Below the pieces are notes generated by a model. That model was not told the origin of the DNA, ran no database searches, and saw only the letters and a list, made by a program, of their open reading frames with translations. This document shows positions 1 to 12,027 of a stretch of 64,000 nt of DNA, piece by piece. The translations under genes were made by a program, and so were the position numbers. Source of the DNA: Anaerovorax odorimutans (GTDB taxonomy: Bacteria > Bacillota > Clostridia > Peptostreptococcales > Anaerovoracaceae); NCBI RefSeq assembly GCF_024459955.1, contig NZ_JANFXK010000008.1, positions 62,001-126,000 of the forward strand, written 5' to 3'. How positions within the stretch are numbered: the stretch's first letter is position 1; each line of letters starts with the position of its first letter.

Positions 1-1015
1 TTACGTTCTTTCTGTAAAGCTCTCTGGAAAGAATAATCTGTCCCTCTGTGATGTATCCGGTAAGGTCAGGGATCGGATGAGTCTTGTCGTCTTCCGGCAT
101 GGTCAGGATCGGAATCATGGTAATCGATCCTTCACTGTCTTCTTTTCTTCCCGCTCTCTCATAAAGAGTAGCAAGGTCCGTATACAAATAGCCCGGATAG
201 CCTCGGCGTCCCGGTACTTCCTTTCTGGCGGAAGATACTTCACGGAGGGCTTCGGCATAGTTGGTGATATCCGTCAGGATAACCAGCACGTGCATATCCT
301 TTTCAAAGGCCAGGTATTCGGCTGCTGTCAGAGCCATACGCGGCGTAGCGATACGCTCGATCGCCGGGTCGTTGGCCAGGTTGATGAACATTACGGTACG
401 GTCAATAGCTCCGGTATCTTTAAAGTCGGAAATGAAGTAGTCCGATTCTTCGAAGGTGATACCGATGGCGCAGAATACTACGGCGAAGTTGGATTCGCCC
501 TTGAGCACCTTGGCCTGTCTTGCGATCTGCGCAGCCAGCTTGGCATGAGGAAGTCCGGAGCCTGAGAAGATCGGCAGCTTCTGTCCTCTTACCAGGGTGT
601 TCAGTCCGTCGATGGCGGAAACACCGGTCTGGATGAATTCATCCGGGTAAACACGGGCTGACGGGTTCATCGGCAGTCCGTTGATATCCACGTTCTTTTC
701 CGGAATCAGGTCCGGGCCGCCGTCGATGGGCTGCCCCATGCCGGAGAATACTCTTCCCAGCATGTCTTCCGATACGGACAGTTCCAGAGAATGTCCCAGA
801 AAGCTTACCTTACTGTCCTGCAGGTTGATTCCGGCGGAGCTTTCAAAGAGCTGTACCAGTACGTCGTCGCCGTTTACTTCCAGTACCTTGCATCTTCTTC
901 TCTCGCCGTTTTGCAGCTGTATCTCACCCAATTCGTCGTAGGCAATGCCCTCAACGCCTTTTACCAGCATCAGAGGACCTGCTACTTCGGAAATCGTTTT
1001 ATATTCTTTTAACAT
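1..1015 (-). CDS. ntpB: V-type ATP synthase subunit B (partial, C-terminus off the window)
   Basis: This is the regulatory, non-catalytic nucleotide-binding subunit of the V1 head, alternating with subunit A. The reading frame runs open from ATG at 1015 to the window edge; the N-terminus reads [20 protein letters not shown] and further in come [20 protein letters not shown] and the [20 protein letters not shown] segment typical of B subunits. It has no classic Walker A, as expected for B. Its ATG overlaps the TAA of subunit A by one base (TAATG), which implies translational coupling. The subunit D gene that usually follows must lie beyond the left edge. Confidence 0.95.
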   Translation of the reverse strand, partial: MLKEYKTISEVAGPLMLVKGVEGIAYDELGEIQLQNGERRRCKVLEVNGDDVLVQLFESSAGINLQDSKVSFLGHSLELSVSEDMLGRVFSGMGQPIDGGPDLIPEKNVDINGLPMNPSARVYPDEFIQTGVSAIDGLNTLVRGQKLPIFSGSGLPHAKLAAQIARQAKVLKGESNFAVVFCAIGITFEESDYFISDFKDTGAIDRTVMFINLANDPAIERIATPRMALTAAEYLAFEKDMHVLVILTDITNYAEALREVSSARKEVPGRRGYPGYLYTDLATLYERAGRKEDSEGSITMIPILTMPEDDKTHPIPDLTGYITEGQIILSRELYRKNV

Positions 1016-2787
1016 TAGCCAGCCACCTCCTCTTTCATCAGCCGATCCAGGGTTTTGGTCAGTGCGGCCGCAGTGTCTTCCATGTAGGATTCCATTTCGT
1101 CTTCACTGACATATTTTGCTCTGGCGATCTTTTCACGCACATCCATATTGAGAATGCGGTTTATATCCACGCCTTTTTCCAGAGCTACCATTGATTCATT
1201 GTAGAAGGTCAGAACCATCTTCAGGATCTTATACTGCTTTTTCAGAGAAGTGTACGCGTCCGCGTCGTCGAAAGCGTTCTGCTGCAGGTAGTCCTCACGG
1301 ATGGATCTGGAAGCTTCCAGAATCAAACGGTCGGACGGGGACAGGGAATCGTAGCCTACCAGCTTTACGATTTCTTCCAACTCGGATTCTACCTGGAGCA
1401 GCTTGTTGGTCTCTGTCACGCACTTGGTCCAGTCGTCGGCAACGTTCTTATTGAGCCAGTTTCCGATGGTCTCGCTGTAAAGGGAATAAGAAGTCAGCCA
1501 GTTGATGGACGGGAAATGTCTCTTGTATGCCAAACCGGAATCCAGTCCCCAGAATACCTTTACGATACGCAGGGTGGACTGTACAACCGGGTCGGAGTTG
1601 TCGCCGCCGGCCGGAGATACGGCTCCGATGGCGGTCAGTGTACCGGTTCTGTCTTCGCTGCCCAGACACTGAACTTCGCCTGCCCGCTCGTAGAACTGGG
1701 CCAGTCTGGATGTCAGGTAAGCAGGATAACCTTCTTCACCCGGCATTTCTTCCAGACGTCCGGACATCTCACGGAGGGCCTCCGCCCATCTGGATGTGGA
1801 GTCAGCCATGATGGCTACCGAATATCCCATGTCACGGAAGTATTCCGCAATGGTGATTCCCGTGTAGATGGATGCTTCACGGGCAGCTACCGGCATGTCG
1901 GAAGTGTTGGCGATGAGTACGGTACGGTTCATCAGGGATTCGCCGGATCTCGGGTCTTTCAGTTCCGGGAACTCCATCAGTACCTCGGTCATCTCGTTAC
2001 CACGTTCTCCGCAGCCTACGTATACAACCAGGTCTACGTCCGACCATTTTGCCAGCTGATGCTGTACGACCGTCTTTCCGGATCCGAAAGGTCCCGGAAC
2101 AGCCGCGGCTCCGCCTCTTACGATTGGGAACAGGGTGTCGATAACACGCTGTCCTGTAATCATAGGAACTTCCGGAGATAATTTATTTTTGAAAGGTCTT
2201 TGCTTTCTTACCGGCCACTTCTGCAGCATCGTCACTTCCTTCACAGCGCCGTCGGCCATTTTCACCTTGGCTACCGTGTCTGTGATCTTGTGCATGCCGC
2301 CGTTTATTTCTTCGATGGTTCCTTCGATACCCACAGGAATCATAATCTTGTGTACGATCAGCTTGGTCTCGTCCACGGTCCCGATCACATCGCCGGCGAT
2401 AACTTTATCGCCCTTCTTGACAGTGGGTTTAAAGTCCCATTCTTTATCGTGGTCCAGGGAAGTAACTTCCACGCCTCTTGCGATGTTGCTTCCGGTCTTT
2501 GCTTTGATTACTTCCAGCGGTCTTTGGATACCGTCAAAGATCATTTCCAGGATTCCGGGCCCTAATTCCGCGGAAAGCGGTTCGCCCGTGGTAACGACTT
2601 TGTCGCCGGTCTTTAAGCCGGCTGTCTCCTCGTATACCTGGATGGAGGCCTTGTCGTCTCTCATTTCTATAATTTCACCGATCAGACCCAGGTCGCCTAC
2701 GCGGACAACGTCGAACATGTTGGCTTCCTTCATGTTTTCCGCAACGACCAGGGGACCGGAAATCTTTACGATTTGTCCATGATCCAT
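1015..2787 (-). CDS. ntpA: V-type ATP synthase catalytic subunit A
   Basis: Catalytic subunit of the V1 head; couples ATP hydrolysis or synthesis to ion movement through the membrane ring. The 590-residue length is normal for the family. The Walker A motif GPFGSGKT is at residues 232-239 and the ~90-residue non-homologous insertion that marks V-type A subunits lies ahead of it (roughly 90-200). [20 protein letters not shown] follows around residue 330. The start ATG at 2787 has an AGGTG ribosome site. It lies between the F and B subunits of the same leftward operon. Confidence 0.97.
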   Translation of the reverse strand: MDHGQIVKISGPLVVAENMKEANMFDVVRVGDLGLIGEIIEMRDDKASIQVYEETAGLKTGDKVVTTGEPLSAELGPGILEMIFDGIQRPLEVIKAKTGSNIARGVEVTSLDHDKEWDFKPTVKKGDKVIAGDVIGTVDETKLIVHKIMIPVGIEGTIEEINGGMHKITDTVAKVKMADGAVKEVTMLQKWPVRKQRPFKNKLSPEVPMITGQRVIDTLFPIVRGGAAAVPGPFGSGKTVVQHQLAKWSDVDLVVYVGCGERGNEMTEVLMEFPELKDPRSGESLMNRTVLIANTSDMPVAAREASIYTGITIAEYFRDMGYSVAIMADSTSRWAEALREMSGRLEEMPGEEGYPAYLTSRLAQFYERAGEVQCLGSEDRTGTLTAIGAVSPAGGDNSDPVVQSTLRIVKVFWGLDSGLAYKRHFPSINWLTSYSLYSETIGNWLNKNVADDWTKCVTETNKLLQVESELEEIVKLVGYDSLSPSDRLILEASRSIREDYLQQNAFDDADAYTSLKKQYKILKMVLTFYNESMVALEKGVDINRILNMDVREKIARAKYVSEDEMESYMEDTAAALTKTLDRLMKEEVAG

Positions 2788-2808
2788 AATTTTTTCACCT
2801 ACTTTTTA

Positions 2809-3126
2809 TCAGTTATTAAAGATGTCCGCACCTACGGCTCTCTCTACGTTCTTGTGTATGTTTTCCATGCCGATTCCCAGGCTTCCGTTTCTGCTTGGAA
2901 TGGGGAGAATGGCAGGAAGCATATCGTCCTTATATTTTTCAACCACGTCCAGGTTGGCCGCGATGAGCTCTTCGGTCACGAATACGATTCCGTATTCCTG
3001 TTTTGCCAGGTCCGCTACCAGACTGGCGATGGAAGGCTCTCCCGCAACTTCAAAGACGTCGAACCCGACTGCCTTGAAGCCCAGCACGCTGCCGCGGTCA
3101 CCGATCACTGCGATTTTAGTCTGCAT
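2809..3126 (-). CDS. ntpG: V-type ATP synthase subunit F (NtpG type)
   Basis: Small central-stalk subunit that sits with subunit D and links rotation of the head to the membrane ring. The protein has 105 residues, starts MQTKIAVIGDRGSVLGFKAV and continues with VTEELIAANLD, the Rossmann-like pattern of F subunits. Its start overlaps the end of subunit C by 11 bases, and it is followed 21 bases later by subunit A. Nothing unusual in length or composition. The letter used for this subunit differs between naming schemes (F in archaeal/Thermus style, G in Enterococcus ntp style). Confidence 0.92.
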   Translation of the reverse strand: MQTKIAVIGDRGSVLGFKAVGFDVFEVAGEPSIASLVADLAKQEYGIVFVTEELIAANLDVVEKYKDDMLPAILPIPSRNGSLGIGMENIHKNVERAVGADIFNN

Positions 3127-4114
3127 AGATGTACCTCAACCTTTCTACGATCTGCTCTTTGGGCAGTCCGAACACTTTGGACACCAGCACCAGTCTTGCG
3201 GCCCGAATCTCCCGCTCTTTCAGGTACAGGAACGCGATCACCGGTTCCAATCCGAAAGGAATTACTTTGGCTTTGTCAAAGAGATCCTTAAAGCAGCCGT
3301 CCAGATTCTGTTCAAAGACAGTCAGCGGTTCTCCGTGCCTCAGGGCCGGTACGCTCTTTTCCATTCTGCGCCGCTTGCCCGCTTTGTCCAGAAGACGGCT
3401 GATGCCTTCGTATCCTGCCGAATATCCCTCGTCGATATCCCTCGGGTCAATGGTGCCGCCCTCGGCGAAGATTCGTCTTACCTCGTACGCGTCCTTCTTC
3501 ATGCGGATCAGACGGACTGCGGTCTCAATGTTGATCAGATCGATCTTTGATTCCACATACTCGATGAGCAGCCGGTTATCCAGCTCCTCCGCCTTCTGTT
3601 TCATCAGAGTCAGGACCGCTTTGTCGATAATAATGTCTACGATCTGCGAGTCTCTGGTCTTTGCCAGCTGGTCCTCCGCCTCCAGTGCCGCTTCTCCCAG
3701 AACAGGGGGAACCTTTTCAAAGCGCTTTGCCGCCAGCTCCGCTTCCATCTGCTCCGGAGTAAAGGTACCGGTCTTTTTATACAGATGGCCGAACTCGCCG
3801 TCCGCCAGTTTTGCTTTTACATACACCTTCAGATTGTGGCCGTCCGCCGGATAGCGGAATACATAGGTCACTTCCGACTGCTCGGTTATATTTTCAAGGA
3901 GCTGATAGGTTCTCAGCAGGTCCCTTTCAAAGGCGGCCTCATAGTCGCCCGCTGTGACGTCCCGGAACATTTCCTTCCCGGCCAGGGATTTAAAAGCATC
4001 CTCGGCATTGGCCGCTTCGATAGCTTTCAAAAGATCCTGCTGTGAGATCAGCTGATTTTCAAGAGAGTGGACTCTTGCCGCAGCGTGCAGGTACTTTGTA
4101 TCGTCTTTTTCCAT
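3116..4114 (-). CDS. ntpC: V-type ATP synthase subunit C
   Basis: Central-stalk socket subunit (equivalent to yeast subunit d), which joins the V1 shaft to the K ring. It is 332 residues, mostly alpha-helical, with acidic and basic repeats such as MKQKAEELDNRLLIEYVESK and the conserved tail LVLVSKVFGLPKEQIVERLR near the C-terminus. The start ATG at 4114 has a good ribosome site (GGAAGG). It overlaps the subunit F gene by 11 bases and follows subunit E with a 21-base gap. Identification rests on order in the operon plus this C-terminal pattern. Confidence 0.92.
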   Translation of the reverse strand: MEKDDTKYLHAAARVHSLENQLISQQDLLKAIEAANAEDAFKSLAGKEMFRDVTAGDYEAAFERDLLRTYQLLENITEQSEVTYVFRYPADGHNLKVYVKAKLADGEFGHLYKKTGTFTPEQMEAELAAKRFEKVPPVLGEAALEAEDQLAKTRDSQIVDIIIDKAVLTLMKQKAEELDNRLLIEYVESKIDLINIETAVRLIRMKKDAYEVRRIFAEGGTIDPRDIDEGYSAGYEGISRLLDKAGKRRRMEKSVPALRHGEPLTVFEQNLDGCFKDLFDKAKVIPFGLEPVIAFLYLKEREIRAARLVLVSKVFGLPKEQIVERLRYIYAD

Positions 4115-4135
4115 AAATACATACCTTCCTTTCCT

Positions 4136-4720
4136 TTATGCGAAAAGCATTGCCGCAACTTGTGATTCCGTCTCTTTCTTTCTATCGTTTATGAGCACTT
4201 CAAAGGTACAGTTTGTTTCGATCTCGCCTTCCTGGATGATCAGACCGCCGATGAAGTCGCCCGGCTGCTGCGCCAGGTTCACTTCCATGCCGTGGGCCTG
4301 GCCCGCCTCGGAGGCCAGTTTCTTGCCAAAGGCTTTTTGATCGGCCTCATTGAGTACAACGGTCACCTGTTTACTGCCGCTGTAGGTTCCGATCAGCCCT
4401 TTGTATATTTTCAGCTTTTTTTCTTCCGGCAGCTGCGCCAATTTGTCAGCAGCCATTTCAAAGGTCTTTTCCAGCGCCGCGCGTCTTGCCGTCAGCTTGG
4501 TGTTGCGGCTTTCAATACCGGCCTGGGAAATCCCTCTCTGTGTGATTTCTTCCGCTTCCTTTTTGGCTTTTTTCAGGATGGCGTCCTTTTCGATCCCTGC
4601 TTCCTCGCTGTAGAGCCTGGCGATTTCGTCCACGTTCTTCTGTCCCGCCTCAGCGATTTTGTCCGCCTCTTCCTGTCCTTCCGCCCGGATAGCTTCCAGT
4701 ATTTTTGAAATATTATCCAT
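4136..4720 (-). CDS. ntpE: V-type ATP synthase subunit E
   Basis: Peripheral-stalk subunit which, paired with the H/G coiled-coil subunit, forms the stator that holds the V1 head still. The protein has 194 residues; the first ~100 are a long charged coiled coil rich in Ala, Glu and Lys (for example ILKKAKKEAEEITQRG), followed by a globular C-terminal domain ending KETESQVAAMLFA. This layout and size are typical. It lies between subunits K and C, with short gaps on each side, in the same leftward operon. Confidence 0.92.
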   Translation of the reverse strand: MDNISKILEAIRAEGQEEADKIAEAGQKNVDEIARLYSEEAGIEKDAILKKAKKEAEEITQRGISQAGIESRNTKLTARRAALEKTFEMAADKLAQLPEEKKLKIYKGLIGTYSGSKQVTVVLNEADQKAFGKKLASEAGQAHGMEVNLAQQPGDFIGGLIIQEGEIETNCTFEVLINDRKKETESQVAAMLFA

Positions 4721-4738
4721 AACGAATTCCCTTTCCGA

Positions 4739-7177
<2,439 letters not shown>

Positions 7178-7181
<4 letters not shown>

Positions 7182-7498
7182 AAGCTATCCACGATCCCTT
7201 CCACAATGTTCAGTGCCGCCTGGTCCATTCTGCTTTCTGCGATCTTCAGAATCTCGTCCGCTTCTTTCTTCGCGGCAGCGATTTTTTCAGCGGCTGAGGC
7301 CGCGGCGTTTTCTTCCGCCTGCTTTATGATCCCGGCCGCTTCTTTGTTGGCGCTGGCGATGGTGTTTTCGATATGTTTTTTTCCATCCACCTTTGCCTGG
7401 GCCGCTGCGTCGTCCGCATTTTTGTGGGCCGCCGCTTTCAGATCTTCCGCTTCCTGTTCGGCGGATTTGATTCTGTCAATAACGTCCTGCATATGCAC
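7178..7498 (-). CDS. ntpF: V-type ATPase peripheral stalk subunit H/G (NtpF type coiled coil)
   Basis: First gene of the V-ATPase operon. The 106-residue protein is one long Ala/Glu/Lys-rich coiled coil (MHMQDVIDRIKSAEQEAEDL at the start), as expected for the subunit that pairs with E to form the peripheral stalk. The start at 7498 has an AAAGGAGGG ribosome site. Met3 is a possible alternative start. Low-complexity sequence gives weak family identity, so the call leans on its position directly ahead of subunit I, which is standard for these operons. Confidence 0.85.
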
Positions 7499-7644
7499 TC
7501 CCTCCTTTCGTCACCTTTTTAATAAAAAATTACAATTCCTACCTATATATATTAACAGAGTGAATATTAATAAAAAAGCGTTATGAAAAAATAGTTATTT
7601 TCAATCAATTCTGACTAATCACAATCTTGCACGCTCCTTTAATT

Positions 7645-7714
7645 TCAATAGTTTCACGGCTAATCGGAAATTTTTTTCCGATCATTTCAACGTGTCTATC
7701 AATTGTTTCACGCC
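7645..7714. repeat. Pair of 16-bp direct repeats in the divergent region
   Basis: TCAATAGTTTCACGGC (7645-7660) and TCAATTGTTTCACGCC (7699-7714) match at 14 of 16 positions and start 54 bases apart, about five helical turns. Between them is a perfect hairpin ATCGGAAA-TTTT-TTTCCGAT (7663-7682). The site lies 150-215 bases upstream of the V-ATPase operon and about 350 bases upstream of the sigma-54 start of the TPP enzyme, so it could serve either gene. The rest of this 600-base gap is AT-rich, with no convincing gene. Confidence 0.4.
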
Positions 7715-7850
7715 ATGTATACCGTATTTTTATTCATACGCAGCAGTTTTGTCATTTTTTTCTCAAAAAATGGTACTAGTTTGCTAAAAAAGTTGACATA
7801 TTTATACTTTATTTTTGACCGATTTGTAGAAAGCTATACAGCAAAAAACA

Positions 7851-7867
7851 TGTTCCACTATGTAACA
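7851..7867 (+). promoter_or_regulatory. Candidate activator site (UAS) for the sigma-54 promoter at 8032
   Basis: TGTTCC-ACTAT-GTAACA is an imperfect inverted repeat (5 of 6 arm positions pair). A closely matching 17-mer, TGCTCC-ATTTT-GTAACA, lies upstream of the other sigma-54 promoter in this region (18258-18274). The site is about 190-205 bases upstream of the predicted start of the TPP enzyme transcript, a normal range for enhancer-type sites. Assignment to the regulator at 9878 is inference. Confidence 0.4.
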
Positions 7868-8002
7868 CCCGCAAAAATCATACTGCACTCTTTTTTAACA
7901 TTTTATTTTCTCCCGGTCCGATCACCTCCTTTTTTTCACACTATTCGAAAAAATTCAAAGTGCTCCGGTCGCTGTAATTCCAGCGTTTCTCCCTTCATCG
8001 TG

Positions 8003-8021
8003 TCTCTGCCGGAAGCAGAGA
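8003..8021. repeat. Inverted repeat just upstream of the sigma-54 promoter
   Basis: TCTCTGC-CGGAA-GCAGAGA has perfect 7-bp arms and ends 10 bases before the -24 element. There is no T-run after it, so it is more likely a protein site than a terminator. Its function is unknown. Confidence 0.45.
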
Positions 8022-8031
8022 GGCCATAGTT

Positions 8032-8047
8032 TGGTACGCTTTTTGCG
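8032..8047 (+). promoter_or_regulatory. Sigma-54 (-24/-12) promoter of the TPP enzyme gene
   Basis: TGGTAC-GCTTT-TTGCG matches the sigma-54 consensus TGGCAC-N5-TTGCA, with the GG (8033-8034) and GC (8045-8046) dinucleotides exactly 12 bases apart. Transcription should start near 8058, about 40 bases ahead of the ATG at 8099. An enhancer-binding activator gene lies directly downstream at 9878. Confidence 0.75.
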
Positions 8048-8098
8048 TTTTATGTGGGCAAAGATTCAATATTCCATTAATTAAGGAGGAACGAAACA

Positions 8099-9769
8099 AT
8101 GAGTGAAAAAATGCCTGGCTATCAATTTATCGCAGGTACACTGAAAGGCTACGGCCTGACCCATATCTTTTACGTGGAGGCTATGCTCCGGATGGTGAAC
8201 CGTGAGTTCGGAGAAATGGATGTGACACGGATCATGGCCCATTCGGAAAACGCCGCCGCCTACATGGCTGACGGATATGCCCGCATGGCAGGAAAACCGG
8301 GGGTCTGCATGTCCCAGTCCATCGGCTCCGCCAATCTGGCCGGAGGCATCCACGAAGCATGGCTGGCCAATTCTCCCGTAATTGCCTTTACAGGGAAAAA
8401 GCCGCCCACTTATCAATATAGAGGCTGCTATCAGGAAGCGGACCACTGCCTTCTCTATGAGGGCATCACCAAATTCAATGCCGATGTCTCCGAATCTGAG
8501 CAGCTGCCCACAGTTCTCAGGCAATGCTTCCGGGCAGCGGTGACGGGAAAGCCTCGTCCGGTCCACGCCGATCTGAGCAACCACACGGGCAGAGTCATTG
8601 AGGTGGGAAGCGTATCACAGCCGATCGCCATCGAGTCCAGATACAGTCAGTACCCGCCGTTTCGTCCGGCAGCAGAGCAGAGCGATGTGGCCCTTGCCGC
8701 AGAGGAAATCCATAAGGCAGCAAGACCGGTAATCGTTCTTGGGCGGGGAGCTTCGCTGTCAGGAGCCGGAAAGGAAGCGGTCGCTCTGGCTGAAAAAGCC
8801 GATATTCCGGTGGTTACCTCGCCCGATGGAAAGGCGCTGATCGACGAGCAGTCCGAATTGTGGTGCGGCATTGTCGGTGAATACGGCATGGACTGCGCCA
8901 ACCGTACGGTTATGGACGCGGATCTGGTGATCTTCGTGGGTACTCAGACCGGGGATCAGACAACGCTGTCCTGGAAAGTGCCTGCTCAAAGCACACGGGT
9001 CATCCAGATCGATATCGATCCTTTGGAATTGGGGAAAAATTATCCCAACTCCGTAAATCTTTTAGGAGACGCGAAAATCGTTTTAGGCCAGCTTCTTGCG
9101 GAAACGCAGGAAAACGGCCGCCCTGCCTGGAGGAAAACCGCCCGGGGCTACGTTGTGGAAACGCTGAAAGAATACGAAGAGAAGCAAAACCGCAGTACCC
9201 TGCCCATGCGTCCGGAACGCCTTTGTCTGGAAATCAGCAAAGCTCTGCCTGATGACGCCGTACTGGTGGCGGATACCGGCTACTCCGCCGTATGGTCGTC
9301 AACCATGCTGCGCATGAAGCCTTCTCAGAAATACCTTCGGGCCGCTGGCTCCCTGGGCTGGAGCTATCCTGCTTCTCTGGGAGTAAAATGCGCCGCTCCT
9401 GACCGTCCGGTCATCTGTTTCACAGGAGACGGAGCCTTTTACTATCATCTCAACGAGATGGAAACAGCTGCCCGCAACGGAATCAATACGGTGACTATCA
9501 TCAACAACAATATGGCGCTGGTTCAGTGTCGCCCCGACCTTTCCCTGGTCTACAAGGATCAGATGGAACTGATTCATGAACGGTATGAGTATCCGGACAT
9601 TGATTTTGCCAAAATCGCCGAAACTTACGGCTGCTGGTCCAGAAGGGTGGACAAGCCGGAAGATGTCGGTCCCGCTATCCGTGACGCTCTGGCCGCAGGC
9701 AGACCGGCCGTGCTGGACGTGCGCACGGAACGGGCGGCGGAAATACCGCAGGCTCTCATCCCAAGGTAA
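8099..9769 (+). CDS. Thiamine-diphosphate-dependent enzyme (acetolactate synthase-like fold)
   Basis: The 556-residue protein has the three-domain fold of the acetolactate synthase/decarboxylase/sulfoacetaldehyde acetyltransferase superfamily. The catalytic glutamate of the N-terminal domain is visible in AHSENAAAYMADGYAR (about 45-60), the middle nucleotide-type domain at about 190-330, and the ThDP/Mg motif starts GDGAFYYH near residue 443 and ends in Asn-Asn about 26 residues later. The substrate cannot be read from sequence; I do not claim acetolactate synthase, because no small subunit is present and the neighbours are catabolic. AAGGAGG precedes the ATG. Predicted to be sigma-54 controlled by the downstream activator. 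Confidence 0.85.
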   Translation: MSEKMPGYQFIAGTLKGYGLTHIFYVEAMLRMVNREFGEMDVTRIMAHSENAAAYMADGYARMAGKPGVCMSQSIGSANLAGGIHEAWLANSPVIAFTGKKPPTYQYRGCYQEADHCLLYEGITKFNADVSESEQLPTVLRQCFRAAVTGKPRPVHADLSNHTGRVIEVGSVSQPIAIESRYSQYPPFRPAAEQSDVALAAEEIHKAARPVIVLGRGASLSGAGKEAVALAEKADIPVVTSPDGKALIDEQSELWCGIVGEYGMDCANRTVMDADLVIFVGTQTGDQTTLSWKVPAQSTRVIQIDIDPLELGKNYPNSVNLLGDAKIVLGQLLAETQENGRPAWRKTARGYVVETLKEYEEKQNRSTLPMRPERLCLEISKALPDDAVLVADTGYSAVWSSTMLRMKPSQKYLRAAGSLGWSYPASLGVKCAAPDRPVICFTGDGAFYYHLNEMETAARNGINTVTIINNNMALVQCRPDLSLVYKDQMELIHERYEYPDIDFAKIAETYGCWSRRVDKPEDVGPAIRDALAAGRPAVLDVRTERAAEIPQALIPR

Positions 9770-9794
9770 GGCAGCAAAATAAATTTAATTCCAG

Positions 9795-9825
9795 GAACTG
9801 GCGAAGACTTCGTCAGTTCTTTGAT
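9795..9825 (+). terminator. Hairpin between the TPP enzyme and the activator gene
   Basis: GAACTGGCGA-AGACT-TCGTCAGTTC pairs over 10 bases with one G-T and is followed by a short TTTGATAT tract. It is probably a weak or leaky terminator. TATAAT shortly after it (about 9827-9832) could be a -10 box for the regulator. Confidence 0.5.
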
Positions 9826-9877
9826 ATATAATAAAAGCGCAAACATTTTCTTTTTACAACGACAGGAGGATATCATA

Positions 9878-11938
9878 ATGACGATTTACAATTGGAACGG
9901 AGATGTATTGACGGAATGGAAGCTGCTGCAGGATAACATGTCGGCAAAAGAGCAGGCCTGGAAAACTTTTATGAGTACGGGCCGCATACCCTCGTCCATT
10001 GATATTTCTCCGGAAGTCCTCAGCTCCTGGCAGCGCTGCAAGGACAGGGGCATGGACCCTTATGACGAACATGTGACCACCGTTCCGCTCCACGTGTTAT
10101 CGGAAAAGCTGAAAAATAACAACTGGCTCATCGAACTGGTGCGTCCGATCCTGCAGGAAACGGCTGACAATATCCGCGACTCCGGCTACCGAATCGACCT
10201 GTACGATAAGGAGCTGTGTCTTTTGATGCGCTTTGGCAAAAAAATCGCCGGCCAGGATTCGGAACGCAGAGAGCTGATTATTGGGGAAAGCCATGCAGAA
10301 GCTGATGCCGGTACCACATCGACCAACCTGGCCGCTCTTTTGGAACGCCCGGTGCAGCTGATGGCTTACGAACACTATAAAACCATGTGCCACGGGCTCA
10401 CCTGCGCCTCCGTTCCCATCTTCGACGCCTCCGGCAATCTGCTGATCGTACTCACTGTGGAGGGAAACTGCTGGCCCATGCACAAGCATACGCTGGGTAT
10501 GCTTGTCACCTTGAAGTATTATATCGAATATCTGATCTCCAAGGATATCCGCTCCTATTCCGGCATCAACGAAAAGACCATTTCCTCTGTTATTGAAATG
10601 ATCGAAGAGCCGGCCATTGTGGTGGACAATACCGGCAAAATCCTCTTTTCCAACACTGCCGCCCAGAGTATGCTGGGAGAGGGCTGGAACAGCCTTATCG
10701 GGTTCAACTGCGAAACCATATGGGGTAAAAATCCCTTCCGGGAGGTACTCAACTCTCAGCACGCGGTTTCCAACCGCAAGGTCGTACTCAGCATCGGTTC
10801 GGCGCAGAGCGCTTTTTTTACTACCATCAAGCCCATCACCAATGACAATGGCAAGCTGATTATGGCCATCGGCGTCTTCAAAAAAGCGCTGACCGGCAAA
10901 TCATCGGGTGCTGCCTGCGCCCAGAAGTTCAAAGCCGCCTATATCTTCGATAATATCATCGGCAAGAGTCCTGAAATGCAGCAGTGCGTCAAGCTGGCCA
11001 GGGAAACGGCAAAGCTGGACAACAACATCCTCATTCTGGGAGAAAGCGGTACGGGGAAGGAATTGTTCGCCCAATCCATCCACAATGAAAGCAATTATTC
11101 CAGCGGACCTTTTGTCCCCATCAACTGCTCGGCTATCCCCCATTCACTTTTGGAAAGCGAGCTGTTCGGCTATGTGGGCGGCTCCTTTACCGGGTCCAAA
11201 CGGGAAGGGCAGGTGGGCAAATTTGAAGCAGCCAACGGCGGCACGCTTTTCCTGGATGAGATCAATTCCATGTCCATGGAAATGCAGTCCAAGCTGCTGC
11301 GTACCCTCCAGAGCAAAACCATCGTGCGGGTCGGCGGGACCGAAGAGATCTCCATTGATATCCGCATCATCGCCGCCTCCAATCAGGATCTTTGGCAGCT
11401 GGTCAAGGACGGCCAGTTCCGCGATGACCTCTACTATCGGATCAATGTGATTTCCATTTATATTCCGCCTCTGCGGGAACGGACCGGGGATGTGGATCTT
11501 CTGATCGACAACTTTATTTACAATTTTTCAAAGCAGTTCAAGCGGGACATCAAGCTCAACGAGGATGCCCGCAGGCTGCTGCAAAGCTATTCCTGGCCGG
11601 GAAACGTCAGGGAACTGGAGAATGTGCTGGAGCGCTGTCTGGTTCTTTCCAGGGTCAACAATAACAATGTCATCTCCATTTCCGACATCTGCACTTACAA
11701 CGGAATCTTTGAGTTTTATCAGAAGCAGGATAATCAGCTGATTCTCAGCGATCCTCCCCAGGATGAGTCCGCAGAAACCTCCGATGCCGGCAGCGTTCTC
11801 ACGGACTATGAAAAGCTGCTGATTATCGATGCTCTGGAAAAGTATGATTACAATATACAGGCTACCGCGCAGCATCTGGGGATCGCCCGCAATACTTTGT
11901 ATCGGAAGATTAAGAAGTACGGCATCAAGCAAGGGTGA
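9878..11938 (+). CDS. Sigma-54-dependent activator, AcoR-like (GAF-PAS-AAA+-Fis HTH)
   Basis: Enhancer-binding activator of sigma-54 RNA polymerase, 686 residues from ATG 9878, which has an ACAGGAGG site; a longer open frame from 9821 lacks one. Order: AcoR-type N-terminus with ISPEVLSSWQRCKDRG, GAF-like sensor (about 80-210), PAS (about 225-320), AAA+ domain (about 360-600) with Walker A GESGTGKE and Walker B LFLDEI, and Fis-type HTH at the end (TAQHLGIARNTLYRKIKKYG). The sigma-54 contact loop reads GSFTGS instead of GAFTGA. It lies between two gene blocks that both have sigma-54 promoters, so it probably controls both. The ligand is unknown. Confidence 0.9.
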   Translation: MTIYNWNGDVLTEWKLLQDNMSAKEQAWKTFMSTGRIPSSIDISPEVLSSWQRCKDRGMDPYDEHVTTVPLHVLSEKLKNNNWLIELVRPILQETADNIRDSGYRIDLYDKELCLLMRFGKKIAGQDSERRELIIGESHAEADAGTTSTNLAALLERPVQLMAYEHYKTMCHGLTCASVPIFDASGNLLIVLTVEGNCWPMHKHTLGMLVTLKYYIEYLISKDIRSYSGINEKTISSVIEMIEEPAIVVDNTGKILFSNTAAQSMLGEGWNSLIGFNCETIWGKNPFREVLNSQHAVSNRKVVLSIGSAQSAFFTTIKPITNDNGKLIMAIGVFKKALTGKSSGAACAQKFKAAYIFDNIIGKSPEMQQCVKLARETAKLDNNILILGESGTGKELFAQSIHNESNYSSGPFVPINCSAIPHSLLESELFGYVGGSFTGSKREGQVGKFEAANGGTLFLDEINSMSMEMQSKLLRTLQSKTIVRVGGTEEISIDIRIIAASNQDLWQLVKDGQFRDDLYYRINVISIYIPPLRERTGDVDLLIDNFIYNFSKQFKRDIKLNEDARRLLQSYSWPGNVRELENVLERCLVLSRVNNNNVISISDICTYNGIFEFYQKQDNQLILSDPPQDESAETSDAGSVLTDYEKLLIIDALEKYDYNIQATAQHLGIARNTLYRKIKKYGIKQG

Positions 11939-11965
11939 TGCCTATATAGTCAGAAGAAAACAAAA

Positions 11966-11996
11966 TGTATAGGCTCTCCGTAGATAAACCTATACA
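11966..11996. terminator. Hairpin between converging genes
   Basis: TGTATAGG (11966-11973) and CCTATACA (11989-11996) form perfect 8-bp arms with a 15-base loop. It separates the activator gene from the converging amidohydrolase gene and may end both transcripts; the T-tracts are short, so strength is doubtful. Confidence 0.5.
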
Positions 11997-12027
11997 CTAT
12001 GTTTACTTTTCTAATTTATTACTACCT

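Noticed and set aside
1516-2782. Several plus-strand frames opposite the V-ATPase A subunit
   Set aside because: Antisense shadows of a well-supported gene.
7703-8029. Plus-strand open frame of 108 codons in the divergent region
   Set aside because: Phe/Ser-rich, AT-biased, no ribosome site, and it covers the candidate activator site and the inverted repeat before the sigma-54 promoter.
8099-9769. Naming the TPP enzyme acetolactate synthase (ilvB)
   Set aside because: No regulatory small subunit or branched-chain genes nearby, and it is placed under sigma-54 control beside catabolic genes.
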